Shown piece by piece: positions 32,533 to 39,748 of a stretch of 48,467 nt of DNA (the first letter of the stretch is position 1; each line of letters starts with the position of its first letter). The notes under the pieces were generated by a model. It made no database searches. It saw only the letters and a list, made by a program, of their open reading frames with translations, and was not told where the DNA came from. This stretch comes from an uncultured Bacteroidia bacterium (GTDB lineage Bacteria > Bacteroidota > Bacteroidia > Bacteroidales > F082): the NCBI GenBank assembly GCA_902802535.1, contig CADCML010000015.1:1-48467 (forward strand). Direction: 5' to 3'. A program made the position numbers and the translations under genes.

Positions 32533-33450
32533 TCATTCGATAAGTTTAAAATACGCAAAGATATGACCTGCATCATTTTTATCGACAAGTTCCTGAATAA
32601 GTTTCGGCTGGTCCATCTTTTGGATATCGGAAGCCATATTGCCATAAACATCATAGAGAATTTTATAGTAGAAACTAGGCTTACATTTAAACATGGAAAG
32701 ATTATATTGAGCAGCAACAGTTCGCAGAGCATCAACGGAATAAATGAAAAGATGCCTTGGAACATCTGAGAATTGGTGAGCTTTTATACCGTAATGCGAC
32801 CATGAGAAATCGCTCATAACAGGGAGATACATCATCAAGATACTATTATTATGCATACATTTGGCGAAAGATTTGAATGCAATATGAGGATCCGTCATGT
32901 GTTCCATAACATTGGTGAGGGTAATTACATCGTATTTTTCCTCCACCTCCTGAATATCCTTTTTCCATATACGAACCTCTTGTTTCCCAACATGATAGAC
33001 AATGTCGTGGTCTAAAAAAGGGTCAATTCCCTGAACGCTTGTAAATCCACTGTTCGCAAGTTTTAGAATAGTTCTCCCGGTACCACAACCAACATCTAGA
33101 ATCGAAGAGTGAAAATCTAGCATTCCTTGCTCAATCCATTGAAACGCCTCTTTCTCTTTCAAAGCAATAATTTTTCCTATGGGATTCTTTCCATTTATGC
33201 GGTATTTGAGCAAGTATTTCCGAGCTGTTCTACGAAAAAAAGAGTTCTCAAAAGATTCATTCCTGTCTTGGAGTGAGTAATATTCAGACGAATAATACCG
33301 TCCCAAATCGTCAGGAATTTCTTTTATATAAACAGAATTACAATGGGGGCAATGAACATAATCGAATTCATCGTCCCATCCGAAGCGGACTTCGTGTGCC
33401 TTGTACAATTCTGATTCAAACGGTTTTCCACAAACTCTGCATTTATACAT
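32533..33450 (-). CDS. SAM-dependent methyltransferase with N-terminal zinc ribbon
   Basis: A 305-residue protein. It starts with two cysteine pairs (C-R-V-C-G at 4-8 and C-P-H-C at 34-37) that form a zinc ribbon. The class I methyltransferase core has L-D-V-G-C-G-T-G-R-T-I near 118-128, D-V-I-T-L-T-N-V-M-E-H-M, and an F-S-D-V-P-R-H-L-F segment. The type resembles sugar C-methyltransferases or methylases of surface glycans, but the substrate cannot be read. It is the last gene of the minus-strand capsule cluster and converges on the GT2 gene. Confidence 0.82.
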   Translation of the reverse strand: MYKCRVCGKPFESELYKAHEVRFGWDDEFDYVHCPHCNSVYIKEIPDDLGRYYSSEYYSLQDRNESFENSFFRRTARKYLLKYRINGKNPIGKIIALKEKEAFQWIEQGMLDFHSSILDVGCGTGRTILKLANSGFTSVQGIDPFLDHDIVYHVGKQEVRIWKKDIQEVEEKYDVITLTNVMEHMTDPHIAFKSFAKCMHNNSILMMYLPVMSDFSWSHYGIKAHQFSDVPRHLFIYSVDALRTVAAQYNLSMFKCKPSFYYKILYDVYGNMASDIQKMDQPKLIQELVDKNDAGHIFAYFKLIE

Positions 33451-33454
33451 ATTC

Positions 33455-34339
33455 TTAGAGTTTTGTTATTATATAATTATAAAATGTGTTTTCAGTAATT
33501 GTGTTTCTATCATCAAATTTGTACGTTAACTTATGGATAGGTGTTATAGATTTAATTTGGTCAAACCTCTCTTGGGAAAAGGGTTTGAAAAGTTCCATTT
33601 GGAGAATTTTGCAATTGACGTCATCAAAATACGGAACATTATTCCATAATGATTTATTAGTATCGTTGAAAGTAACCGTCATTGTCCAAAACAAATGAAA
33701 AATCGAGTATGAAACCAATCTGTTTTCTTTCTTCCAATACTCAAACAAAAGAGATTTCATTTTATGAATTATTAGGTTGTTTGGACATGCGGAAATAAAC
33801 CAATTGCTTGCAGTGCAATAACCCAATGGAATTGTTTTAAAACAGAACAATTCTGAATTGATAATATAATCGGGAAGATGATCGGTCATATATACTGTTG
33901 CATCAATCCAAGTCCCACCATACTTTTCTAGAAGGGAAATACGAATCAAATCAGCATAATGAGCATGAGAAATTATACCACTTTTATACTTTTGATAAAT
34001 ATAATCCGGCAGCGAAACATATTGCTTCAAATTGGTATTATCAATAATTATGATATTCATGGTCGGATTGTGTTTAAAGATAGAATCACGGCACTTCTGC
34101 ACCAAAAGAGGAGCTTTGTCATACCCTTGAAGCCAGCATAGCCAAATGTAATTGGGTTTTTTTTTGTCAAGACATGCGATTGAATTTGGCCAATCAAGAA
34201 CATACTTGTATTTTTTTAAATATCGATATGCTCCAATTCTAGCGCTTGCGCTTAAAATCGCTTCGTCGTTAGGAAATAGCCTGCTGAAAGATTTGTATAC
34301 GATTCCCCTCAATCCAATTTTTCTCAATGTTGAAAACAT
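33455..34339 (-). CDS. Capsular polysaccharide synthesis glycosyltransferase (Caps_synth / GT32-like)
   Basis: A 294-residue GT-A type protein. The family's core is Y-I-W-L-C-W-L-Q-G near 64, then A-H-Y-A-D-L-I-R-I-S-L-L-E-K-Y-G-G-T-W-I and D-A-T-V, which supplies the metal-binding acidic residues. A-S-N-W-F-I-S-A and the C-terminal L-T-Y-K-F are further marks. It transfers a sugar in capsule or O-chain synthesis. The AT content is clearly higher than in the core genes, as for the whole 32.5-37 kb block, which is common for horizontally exchanged capsule genes. Confidence 0.82.
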   Translation of the reverse strand: MFSTLRKIGLRGIVYKSFSRLFPNDEAILSASARIGAYRYLKKYKYVLDWPNSIACLDKKKPNYIWLCWLQGYDKAPLLVQKCRDSIFKHNPTMNIIIIDNTNLKQYVSLPDYIYQKYKSGIISHAHYADLIRISLLEKYGGTWIDATVYMTDHLPDYIINSELFCFKTIPLGYCTASNWFISACPNNLIIHKMKSLLFEYWKKENRLVSYSIFHLFWTMTVTFNDTNKSLWNNVPYFDDVNCKILQMELFKPFSQERFDQIKSITPIHKLTYKFDDRNTITENTFYNYIITKL

Positions 34340-34382
34340 ATTTGTTGATTTTGATTATTTACGCAATTTAAACAGCCATGGA

Positions 34383-35084
34383 TTAAACAATTTCCATCCC
34401 AATAGCACCCTCCACAATTTGCAACGCAGGGGAATCCCAAACACCCCAACTCGGATTGGGTGTCATAAAATCTTCACCATAATGAGCAGCAATATATTCT
34501 TTGTAATTTTTGGGTATAAATACTTTAAAGCCCATAAACTCATAATCAATGAGACCGTCAAACGGAACCACTATCTTTCTAACGAATTGATGTAGTTTGT
34601 ACTTCCCAATGGTAATGGTATCAGCGAAATCACACATATATAGGTGTTTCTCGTCTTCCCTATGGAATACAAAAATATCTACGCCCACTTCTTTCTGAAA
34701 ATAAGTCAACTCAAATCCTTTGAACCCATTTTTTGAATAGATGTCTATTCTACGTTTTAGCTCAAAGCCGTTTTTTTTGAGAGCTGAATCAAGCAAATCA
34801 AAATCAGTGTCATCATATACACCTATATCCATATCACAATCGCCTTTAATGAAGCCGTTCTCACGCACTGCACCTAAAAGGGTGCCACACGCAAGCCAAA
34901 ACTGCGTATTACTTTCGTTCAAGGCTCTAAAAAACAACTGAAACACTTCATTTCCATAATCCTCAAAATGCTTTTGCATCTTCTTTTTTTTCCTTTTACC
35001 CAATGACGTCTTCTCCAAAAACGAATAAAACTTTGGGAAAGAGCATTTGAGAAATGCCTTAAAGTTCTGTACTACATTATCCAT
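34383..35084 (-). CDS. LicD family phosphotransferase
   Basis: A 233-residue protein of the LicD/fukutin nucleotidyltransferase-fold family. The signature is F-W-L-A-C-G-T-L-L-G-A-V-R at 63-75, then G-F-I-K-G-D-C-D-M-D-I-G-V with metal-binding D82, D84 and D86. Family members transfer phosphocholine or alditol phosphates (e.g. ribitol-5-phosphate from CDP-ribitol) to glycans. The neighbouring cytidylyltransferase points to a CDP-alditol donor rather than phosphocholine. It overlaps the epimerase gene by eight bases. Confidence 0.87.
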   Translation of the reverse strand: MDNVVQNFKAFLKCSFPKFYSFLEKTSLGKRKKKKMQKHFEDYGNEVFQLFFRALNESNTQFWLACGTLLGAVRENGFIKGDCDMDIGVYDDTDFDLLDSALKKNGFELKRRIDIYSKNGFKGFELTYFQKEVGVDIFVFHREDEKHLYMCDFADTITIGKYKLHQFVRKIVVPFDGLIDYEFMGFKVFIPKNYKEYIAAHYGEDFMTPNPSWGVWDSPALQIVEGAIGMEIV

Positions 35085-36117
35085 TTTTCATTGCTTTAAT
35101 CATTCTTTGATAAGCCTGTTTGAGGCCAACTTGAGGAAGCCATCCCAACGAGCGCAAAAGAGATGTGTCAAGATTAAGATACAAATCAGGAGCAAACTCT
35201 TTAGATACACTATTGATGTCGAAAGCAAGTCTTATTTTGTTATCGGCAATCTTAGAAACAATCATTTCAGCCGTTTCACGAATCGTGCAAAATGTATCTT
35301 CATTAGCAATTGTATAAGCTTGCCCATCAGAACCCTTCAATAAAACTGTCAAAACCGCCGAAACAGCATCTGACGTGTAAATCACGGGGCGTTTGGTTGC
35401 ACCTGGAGTTTTCAAAACGATATCATGCCCCTCTATTACCGCACGAGCAAATTGCGCCGCAACCCTCGTGTCGTTGTAATCGATGCCTGCGCCCAATGTC
35501 TGTGTCAAGCGTGCAATTTTTATCGGCAACGAGTATTCTTTCGCAAAACTATGACACAAACACTCACAAAGTCGTTTGCTTTCGGGATAACTGCTACGAG
35601 TAGCCAAGATGTCAATGTAACCGTAATCAGCTTCCGAAACCGTCATCTTATCAGGCGGCGTAATCCCGAACACTTCCATACTTGACAGATAAACCATTGA
35701 TTTTACAGCTTTTGTCTGAGCCAAACGCAAAATATTCATCGTACCGTTGACAGCGACATCTATGGTTTCTACAGGTTTACCAACAAAATCCATTGATGAG
35801 GTAACACTCGCGCCATGAATTATATAGTCTATTCTTTGAGGAATCTCAGGTAGGTTCAAAACATCGCCAGTTATGAAAGTGATGTATTGAAACCTTTCAC
35901 CGAAAACATTCTTGGCTTTTTCTTCTTTGCGAATTAGACCAATTAACTTCATCGAAAAACTCTCGGTACGGTTCAGAAAATCCAAAAACAGCAGAATCTG
36001 GCTTCCCAAAAGCCCCGTCGCACCTGTTACAAAAACACTTGAGTTTTTCAGCGGCGAAAAATCGAAAGTCTTTTTCAACGATGAGAAATCCTCCTCAAGA
36101 ATCTCAAATTTGGTCAT
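35077..36117 (-). CDS. NAD-dependent epimerase/dehydratase (extended SDR)
   Basis: A 346-residue extended SDR. The NAD-binding loop is T-G-A-T-G-L-L-G at 31-38, then I-H-G-A-S-V-T-S near 97, the catalytic S-S-M-E and Y-P-E-S-K. Because it stands between the cytidylyltransferase and LicD, it probably makes or modifies the CDP-linked sugar or alditol used by LicD. The exact reaction (epimerase, reductase, dehydratase) cannot be told from the motif. It overlaps the cytidylyltransferase by four bases (36114-36117). Confidence 0.8.
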   Translation of the reverse strand: MTKFEILEEDFSSLKKTFDFSPLKNSSVFVTGATGLLGSQILLFLDFLNRTESFSMKLIGLIRKEEKAKNVFGERFQYITFITGDVLNLPEIPQRIDYIIHGASVTSSMDFVGKPVETIDVAVNGTMNILRLAQTKAVKSMVYLSSMEVFGITPPDKMTVSEADYGYIDILATRSSYPESKRLCECLCHSFAKEYSLPIKIARLTQTLGAGIDYNDTRVAAQFARAVIEGHDIVLKTPGATKRPVIYTSDAVSAVLTVLLKGSDGQAYTIANEDTFCTIRETAEMIVSKIADNKIRLAFDINSVSKEFAPDLYLNLDTSLLRSLGWLPQVGLKQAYQRMIKAMKNG

Positions 36118-36833
36118 AATCCATAAATCTGTTGGTTTTCCCTAACCTCATACAACGCCCTTGCCGAATAAAAATCGGTTGGGGTGGTAATCTTAATATT
36201 GTCGTAGTTGCCTTGAACAGTGTACAGCGAATGTCCGTAATGATTCATAAGAGTAGCTGAATCTATCATGTCTGTAATTTTATCTTTCAAGGCTTTTTTG
36301 TGAGCCTCAATTAGTTCGCCCAAATAAAAGCATTGAGGAGCTTTTGCATGGAAACATTTGCTACGGTCGGTAATTGTCAGGATTTCATCATTATCAATCG
36401 AAACAATTGTTTCAATAGAAGGAACAACTGTTATTGCCGAGCCAAACTTTTTTACACTTTCTATGCAATCGTTAATCAACTTATCATTAATAAAAGGTCT
36501 TACCCCATCGTGAACCAGAACGATGGATTCCTTTTCAACGTGTTTTTCAAGTTCACACAATCCGTTATAGATGGAAAGTTGCCCAGTTTGACCACCAGAT
36601 ACAACCCATTTAACTTTATCAACGCAATATTTGTCGAGAAGCTTTTTCAAAAAGTCAATCCAGTTGTCTTTACAGACGACTACAATATTATCAATCAACG
36701 GATTGTTCTGAAAATTCTCCAAAGTATGTATGATGATTTCCTTACCATAAAGCTGCAAAAACTGTTTCGGCTTGGCAAAACTATTCATTCGGACACCGAC
36801 CCCGCCGGCAAATATTAGGACATTATTGGTCAT
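36114..36833 (-). CDS. IspD/TarI-like cytidylyltransferase
   Basis: A 239-residue nucleotidyltransferase. It has I-F-A-G-G-V-G-V-R-M (7-16), K-P-K-Q-F-L at 22-27, a V-H-D-G-V-R-P-F loop near 107, and A-K-A-P-Q-C-F near 163. This is the pattern of IspD (MEP cytidylyltransferase) and of TarI (ribitol-5-phosphate cytidylyltransferase). The capsule context, with LicD and an SDR, argues for a CDP-alditol role, as in Bcs1/TarI-type systems, rather than isoprenoid synthesis. The true isoprenoid ispD should be elsewhere in the genome. A pentanucleotide microsatellite lies 73 bases upstream. Confidence 0.82.
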   Translation of the reverse strand: MTNNVLIFAGGVGVRMNSFAKPKQFLQLYGKEIIIHTLENFQNNPLIDNIVVVCKDNWIDFLKKLLDKYCVDKVKWVVSGGQTGQLSIYNGLCELEKHVEKESIVLVHDGVRPFINDKLINDCIESVKKFGSAITVVPSIETIVSIDNDEILTITDRSKCFHAKAPQCFYLGELIEAHKKALKDKITDMIDSATLMNHYGHSLYTVQGNYDNIKITTPTDFYSARALYEVRENQQIYGL

Positions 36834-36905
36834 GATTCTATAATAATTGGTTTTTCACATGAAAGTTAATAAAAACCCAGAAAGCCTTTGTGAGATTTTG
36901 CAGTG

Positions 36906-36936
36906 ATAATATAATATAATATAATATAATATAATA
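36906..36936. repeat. Pentanucleotide microsatellite (ATAAT)6
   Basis: Six perfect ATAAT units plus one base run from 36906 to 36936. The tract lies 73-103 bases upstream of the cytidylyltransferase ATG, and on the minus strand (TATTA repeats) it lies where promoter elements would be expected. Confidence 0.95.
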
Positions 36937-37040
36937 GTGGAAACTATTCCATAGTTTTATTATATCAATTTCATTTGATCTTTTACCTAACGGGCTTCCA
37001 ACTTCATCAAAAACAAATTTTATCCCATCCATTGTTTCTT

Positions 37041-37078
37041 TATTAAATAACGATTAAAAAATAACATGATACGATACG
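37041..37078 (+). repeat. Left inverted repeat of the IS
   Basis: Imperfect inverted copy of 38407-38443 with a perfect 13-base core at 37052-37064. The transposase stop codon (37054-37056) lies inside it. Confidence 0.65.
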
Positions 37079-38286
37079 GAAGGAGATATGAGGTAATTCC
37101 AGTTGTGGAGAGAGTCGTCGAAGACGACCTGTCTGTCGAGCCTTTCCTGGAAAGACTCATGCACCTTCCTTTGGGTTTCAAACACCTTGTCTACAATCTC
37201 CGCAAAGACTTTCAATCCCTTCTTTGTCACGGTATTTGCCGCCCTGCGGCAGGCATCGGCGATGGAGAAGAGAGGCACTCCACTCCAAGAGCGTGTTATC
37301 TGGGAGAAGAGACGGTGCTCGATGGGGTTGAACTTGGAGCAGTAGGGCGGGTAGTGCATGACGAGGATTTTCAAGCCGGTGCGGTCGGCAAGGTCCATGA
37401 GGTCCTGCTTGACGATGCGGTGCCTGCTGGAGTTGGACCCGCCCCCGTCGCAGAGGATGACGAGCATCCTCGCGTCCGGATAGAGGGGTTTCAAGTGGCG
37501 GTTCCAGACACGCTCTATGTTCCCGCACACGAACTCGGAGGTGTCGTGGCTGGTGCCTATCGAGAGATAGCCCGTGTTGTGGGCCATGTCGTAGATGCCG
37601 TGCGGCACAATCACGCCTTCGGAAAAGGTCTCGAAGTCGTGGTCGAGTGCCTTGGGTGCGGAGGTGCAGTACACCTGCCCGTCCCTCTTGAAGTTGCCGA
37701 CCATCTCCTTCTTCTTGGTGTCCACGCTGATGATGGGGATTCCTGCCTCCATGCAGGCGGTCTTCGCCGAGTTGATCTTCACAAACTGGGCATCCCTGTC
37801 CTCCACTTCGCGCAGCGGGAGGCTCTTCGTGAAAGACCTCCTCTTGAGCCCTGCAGCCACAATCATCTGCCTCACGATATATCCGGACACGTCATGCCCT
37901 CGCTCAAGGAGGTCTCGGCGAATCTGCGGGACGCCGATGCCGAGCCAGACAACGCTTTCATCCTGCGGAAGACCCGCCATGTGCCTGGAAACAATGTCGT
38001 CGAACGCGGCCACCCATTCGGGATGCTTGTCGGTTTTCCTTTTCGCTCCGTCGCCAGGCATGCGTTGTTTGCCGTCGGGTGGGACAATATGGTTGAAAAG
38101 CTCATAAATCCCTTTGGAAATGGTATTTGGCGAACATCCAAAAGCCTTGCACACTGCCCTTATCGAGCCTCCGTCGGCCCCCGCCGCCTTGCATGCAATA
38201 AAATGCCTTCTGTCGCGTTCCTTAAGTGTCGTAAAGTATTCCATTTCCGCCTTGCTAATCTCTACTGGAGGTTTCTTTTTCATCAA
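37054..38286 (-). CDS. ISAzo13-family transposase
   Basis: A 410-residue DDE transposase. The N-terminus has a helix-turn-helix-like region (I-R-A-V-C-K-A-F-G-C-S-P-N-T-I-S-K-G at 43-60). The catalytic core shows I-S-V-D-T-K-K-K-E, then L-C-D-G-G-G-S-N-S-S-R, and P-Y-C-S-K-F-N-P-I-E-H-R-L-F, which are typical ISAzo13 sequences. The frame is complete, so the copy may still be active. A long open frame on the other strand (37066-38346) is only its GC-rich shadow. The gene composition (GC-rich) contrasts sharply with the AT-rich capsule genes around it. Confidence 0.92.
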   Translation of the reverse strand: MMKKKPPVEISKAEMEYFTTLKERDRRHFIACKAAGADGGSIRAVCKAFGCSPNTISKGIYELFNHIVPPDGKQRMPGDGAKRKTDKHPEWVAAFDDIVSRHMAGLPQDESVVWLGIGVPQIRRDLLERGHDVSGYIVRQMIVAAGLKRRSFTKSLPLREVEDRDAQFVKINSAKTACMEAGIPIISVDTKKKEMVGNFKRDGQVYCTSAPKALDHDFETFSEGVIVPHGIYDMAHNTGYLSIGTSHDTSEFVCGNIERVWNRHLKPLYPDARMLVILCDGGGSNSSRHRIVKQDLMDLADRTGLKILVMHYPPYCSKFNPIEHRLFSQITRSWSGVPLFSIADACRRAANTVTKKGLKVFAEIVDKVFETQRKVHESFQERLDRQVVFDDSLHNWNYLISPSVSYHVIF

Positions 38287-38406
38287 TGTAACGATGTGGT
38301 AATCAATTACAAAGATACGAAGATTTCTCCAGTTATTCTATATTAAAATGTTAATAATCAATAAAATACATTGAATTTTCAATGGTTTTTTGTCATCAAA
38401 ATTAAA

Positions 38407-38443
38407 GCATCGTTACAACTTATTTTTTAATCATTACTAAATA
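38407..38443 (-). repeat. Right inverted repeat of the IS
   Basis: Partner of 37041-37078; perfect 13-base core at 38420-38432. Confidence 0.65.
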
Positions 38444-38458
38444 TAAAATTTCCATCTG

Positions 38459-38466
38459 CAAAAATA
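38459..38466 (-). promoter_or_regulatory. Isolated -7-like box TATTTTTG next to the IS
   Basis: Minus-strand TATTTTTG matches TAnnTTTG but now points into the insertion sequence. It could be the original promoter of the gene block that begins with the cytidylyltransferase, cut off by the IS. Confidence 0.35.
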
Positions 38467-38503
38467 CTCAAAATATCGTTCCAATTCACTATATTAGCAA
38501 ATT

Positions 38504-38773
38504 TTATCGGCTCTTTCTTATCCTTCCCAACACCCTATCCACCAAATCATTCACCGACTGAGAAACCTTCATCTTGTAAAGCACCGATAATCTTAATAGA
38601 AGGAAAACGGCCGATTTCAAAGCTGCATCAATGGCCAAACCAAAAATGGATTTATCAAAAATGCCTCCGAACCTGGTGTCAATGCAATAGTCCACAGCCA
38701 ATTGAGTCCAAACAATGCTTATATAATAGCCACAACTGATAACAGTATTTTCAGACTTGTTTTTCAAAATCAA
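38504..38773 (-). pseudogene. C-terminal remnant of a second Wzx flippase
   Basis: An 89-codon frame. Its second half, F-G-L-A-I-D-A-A-L-K-S-A-V-F-L and Y-K-M-K-V-S-Q-S-V-N-D-L-V-D, is closely related to the last 60 residues of the intact flippase at 39749-41287, also at the nucleotide level. About 430 residues of the original protein are missing. The ATG overlaps the end of the acyltransferase gene (38770-38773). It is most simply the end of a duplicated or recombined flippase gene and probably not functional. Confidence 0.75.
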
Positions 38774-39747
38774 CTTTTTTCACCAGAGCTTACGACTATC
38801 TTTTCCCGCCCAAAGAACAATGGCGAAATATGAAGTTTATCCATAGTCCATCCTATGGCAAGACTTCCCGATATGCATACCGTAAGCGAAACGAGAAGAA
38901 ACAACATTCCCGTTTTGTCGAATTCAAAATAAGGAATCAGAAATTTGCAAAGAATGGTAAAAACTGGCGAGAACACAAATATTGGCAAGGTACTCCTTCC
39001 TAAGAACAGCATCACCCTACGAAAACGGCCTCGAATATAAGGAAACACGGAAAGGCAAAAACTGATGACAAAATAAACGATGAGTACTCCACCCGCCACG
39101 CCTAAACTCAAGTTGTCGGGATGAATGATAAGAAGCACAAGCACAATCAACGAAAGGAAAGAAGATTGAAACACGTCAAGAAACGACTTGCCGCTATAAT
39201 GGATGACAACCCCAGCAAGAAAATAAAGAGCCTTGGGAAGTGACAACATCCCAAGACACGAAAAGCATGCGAAGATAACCCCACACAAGATACAACGCGA
39301 CAACAACTTAGTTTGGCAAATCCTGAACACAGCAAAGCAGGTTAATCCACATAGAATCAATGTATGAAAAAACCAATATGGACCGATAGGATGCAAAAAC
39401 AGTTTGTCAAAAAACAATGCAACAGTGAGATTGTCAATATGGTCGCCAACTGGAAGCAATGAACACATCCAAATGTATCCGCTCTCCATTATCACATACG
39501 GGACAAACAACCAAAGAATGTTTCGAAGAAATTGCATAGGCGATTTTTCAAAACTGGTCAGATAGCCAGAAATAATTAAGAACACTGGCATATGAAATGT
39601 ATAAATCACCCGCTTTGCATAGGGATACAAGCTTTCAATATAGACCAAATGAAAAACTACCATCAAGACAATCATGACGCATCTTAAATAATCCAACTCA
39701 TCAATACGTTTCTTTTCTTGGATATCCATATTTTTCGGTTTTTTCAT
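38770..39747 (-). CDS. Acyltransferase family 3 membrane protein
   Basis: A 325-residue membrane protein with about ten helices. The family signature is the N-terminal R-I-D-E-L-D-Y-L-R-C and, in the second segment, V-F-H-L-V-Y (the catalytic His), followed by F-H-M-P-V-F-L-I-I-S-G-Y. Such OafA/WecH/Fuc4Ac-like enzymes O-acetylate surface sugars at the inner membrane. It is adjacent to the flippase (one base between stop and start) and to the flippase remnant. The target sugar is not known. Confidence 0.85.
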   Translation of the reverse strand: MKKPKNMDIQEKKRIDELDYLRCVMIVLMVVFHLVYIESLYPYAKRVIYTFHMPVFLIISGYLTSFEKSPMQFLRNILWLFVPYVIMESGYIWMCSLLPVGDHIDNLTVALFFDKLFLHPIGPYWFFHTLILCGLTCFAVFRICQTKLLSRCILCGVIFACFSCLGMLSLPKALYFLAGVVIHYSGKSFLDVFQSSFLSLIVLVLLIIHPDNLSLGVAGGVLIVYFVISFCLSVFPYIRGRFRRVMLFLGRSTLPIFVFSPVFTILCKFLIPYFEFDKTGMLFLLVSLTVCISGSLAIGWTMDKLHISPLFFGREKIVVSSGEKS

Positions 39748-39748
39748 T

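Larger units (their letters stand above)
37041..38443 (-). mobile_element. ISAzo13-like insertion sequence with imperfect inverted ends
   Basis: About 1.4 kb long. The ends share GATTAAAAAATAA (37052-37064) and its reverse complement (38420-38432). Further imperfect pairing lies on both sides (TATTAAATAAC outside, ATACGATAC inside). A target-site duplication was not visible. It inserted between the flippase remnant (38504) and the cytidylyltransferase gene (36833), that is, inside the capsule locus. Confidence 0.75.

Noticed and set aside
36114-36833. Annotation as isoprenoid IspD
   Set aside because: Sequence motifs fit, but overlap with an SDR and LicD inside a capsule block favours a CDP-alditol enzyme.
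36906-36936. CRISPR-like array
   Set aside because: The unit is five bases with no spacers; it is a microsatellite. No other regularly spaced repeats were seen in the window.
36838-37032. 64-codon minus-strand frame reading through the microsatellite
   Set aside because: Half of it is translated repeat (Y-Y-I-I-L). Its start M-D-G-I-K-F-V-F-D-E could be a remnant cut by the IS, but I cannot match it to a family.
37066-38346. 426-codon open frame on the plus strand
   Set aside because: It is antisense to the transposase, whose domain motifs are clear; the frame is open only because that gene is GC-rich.
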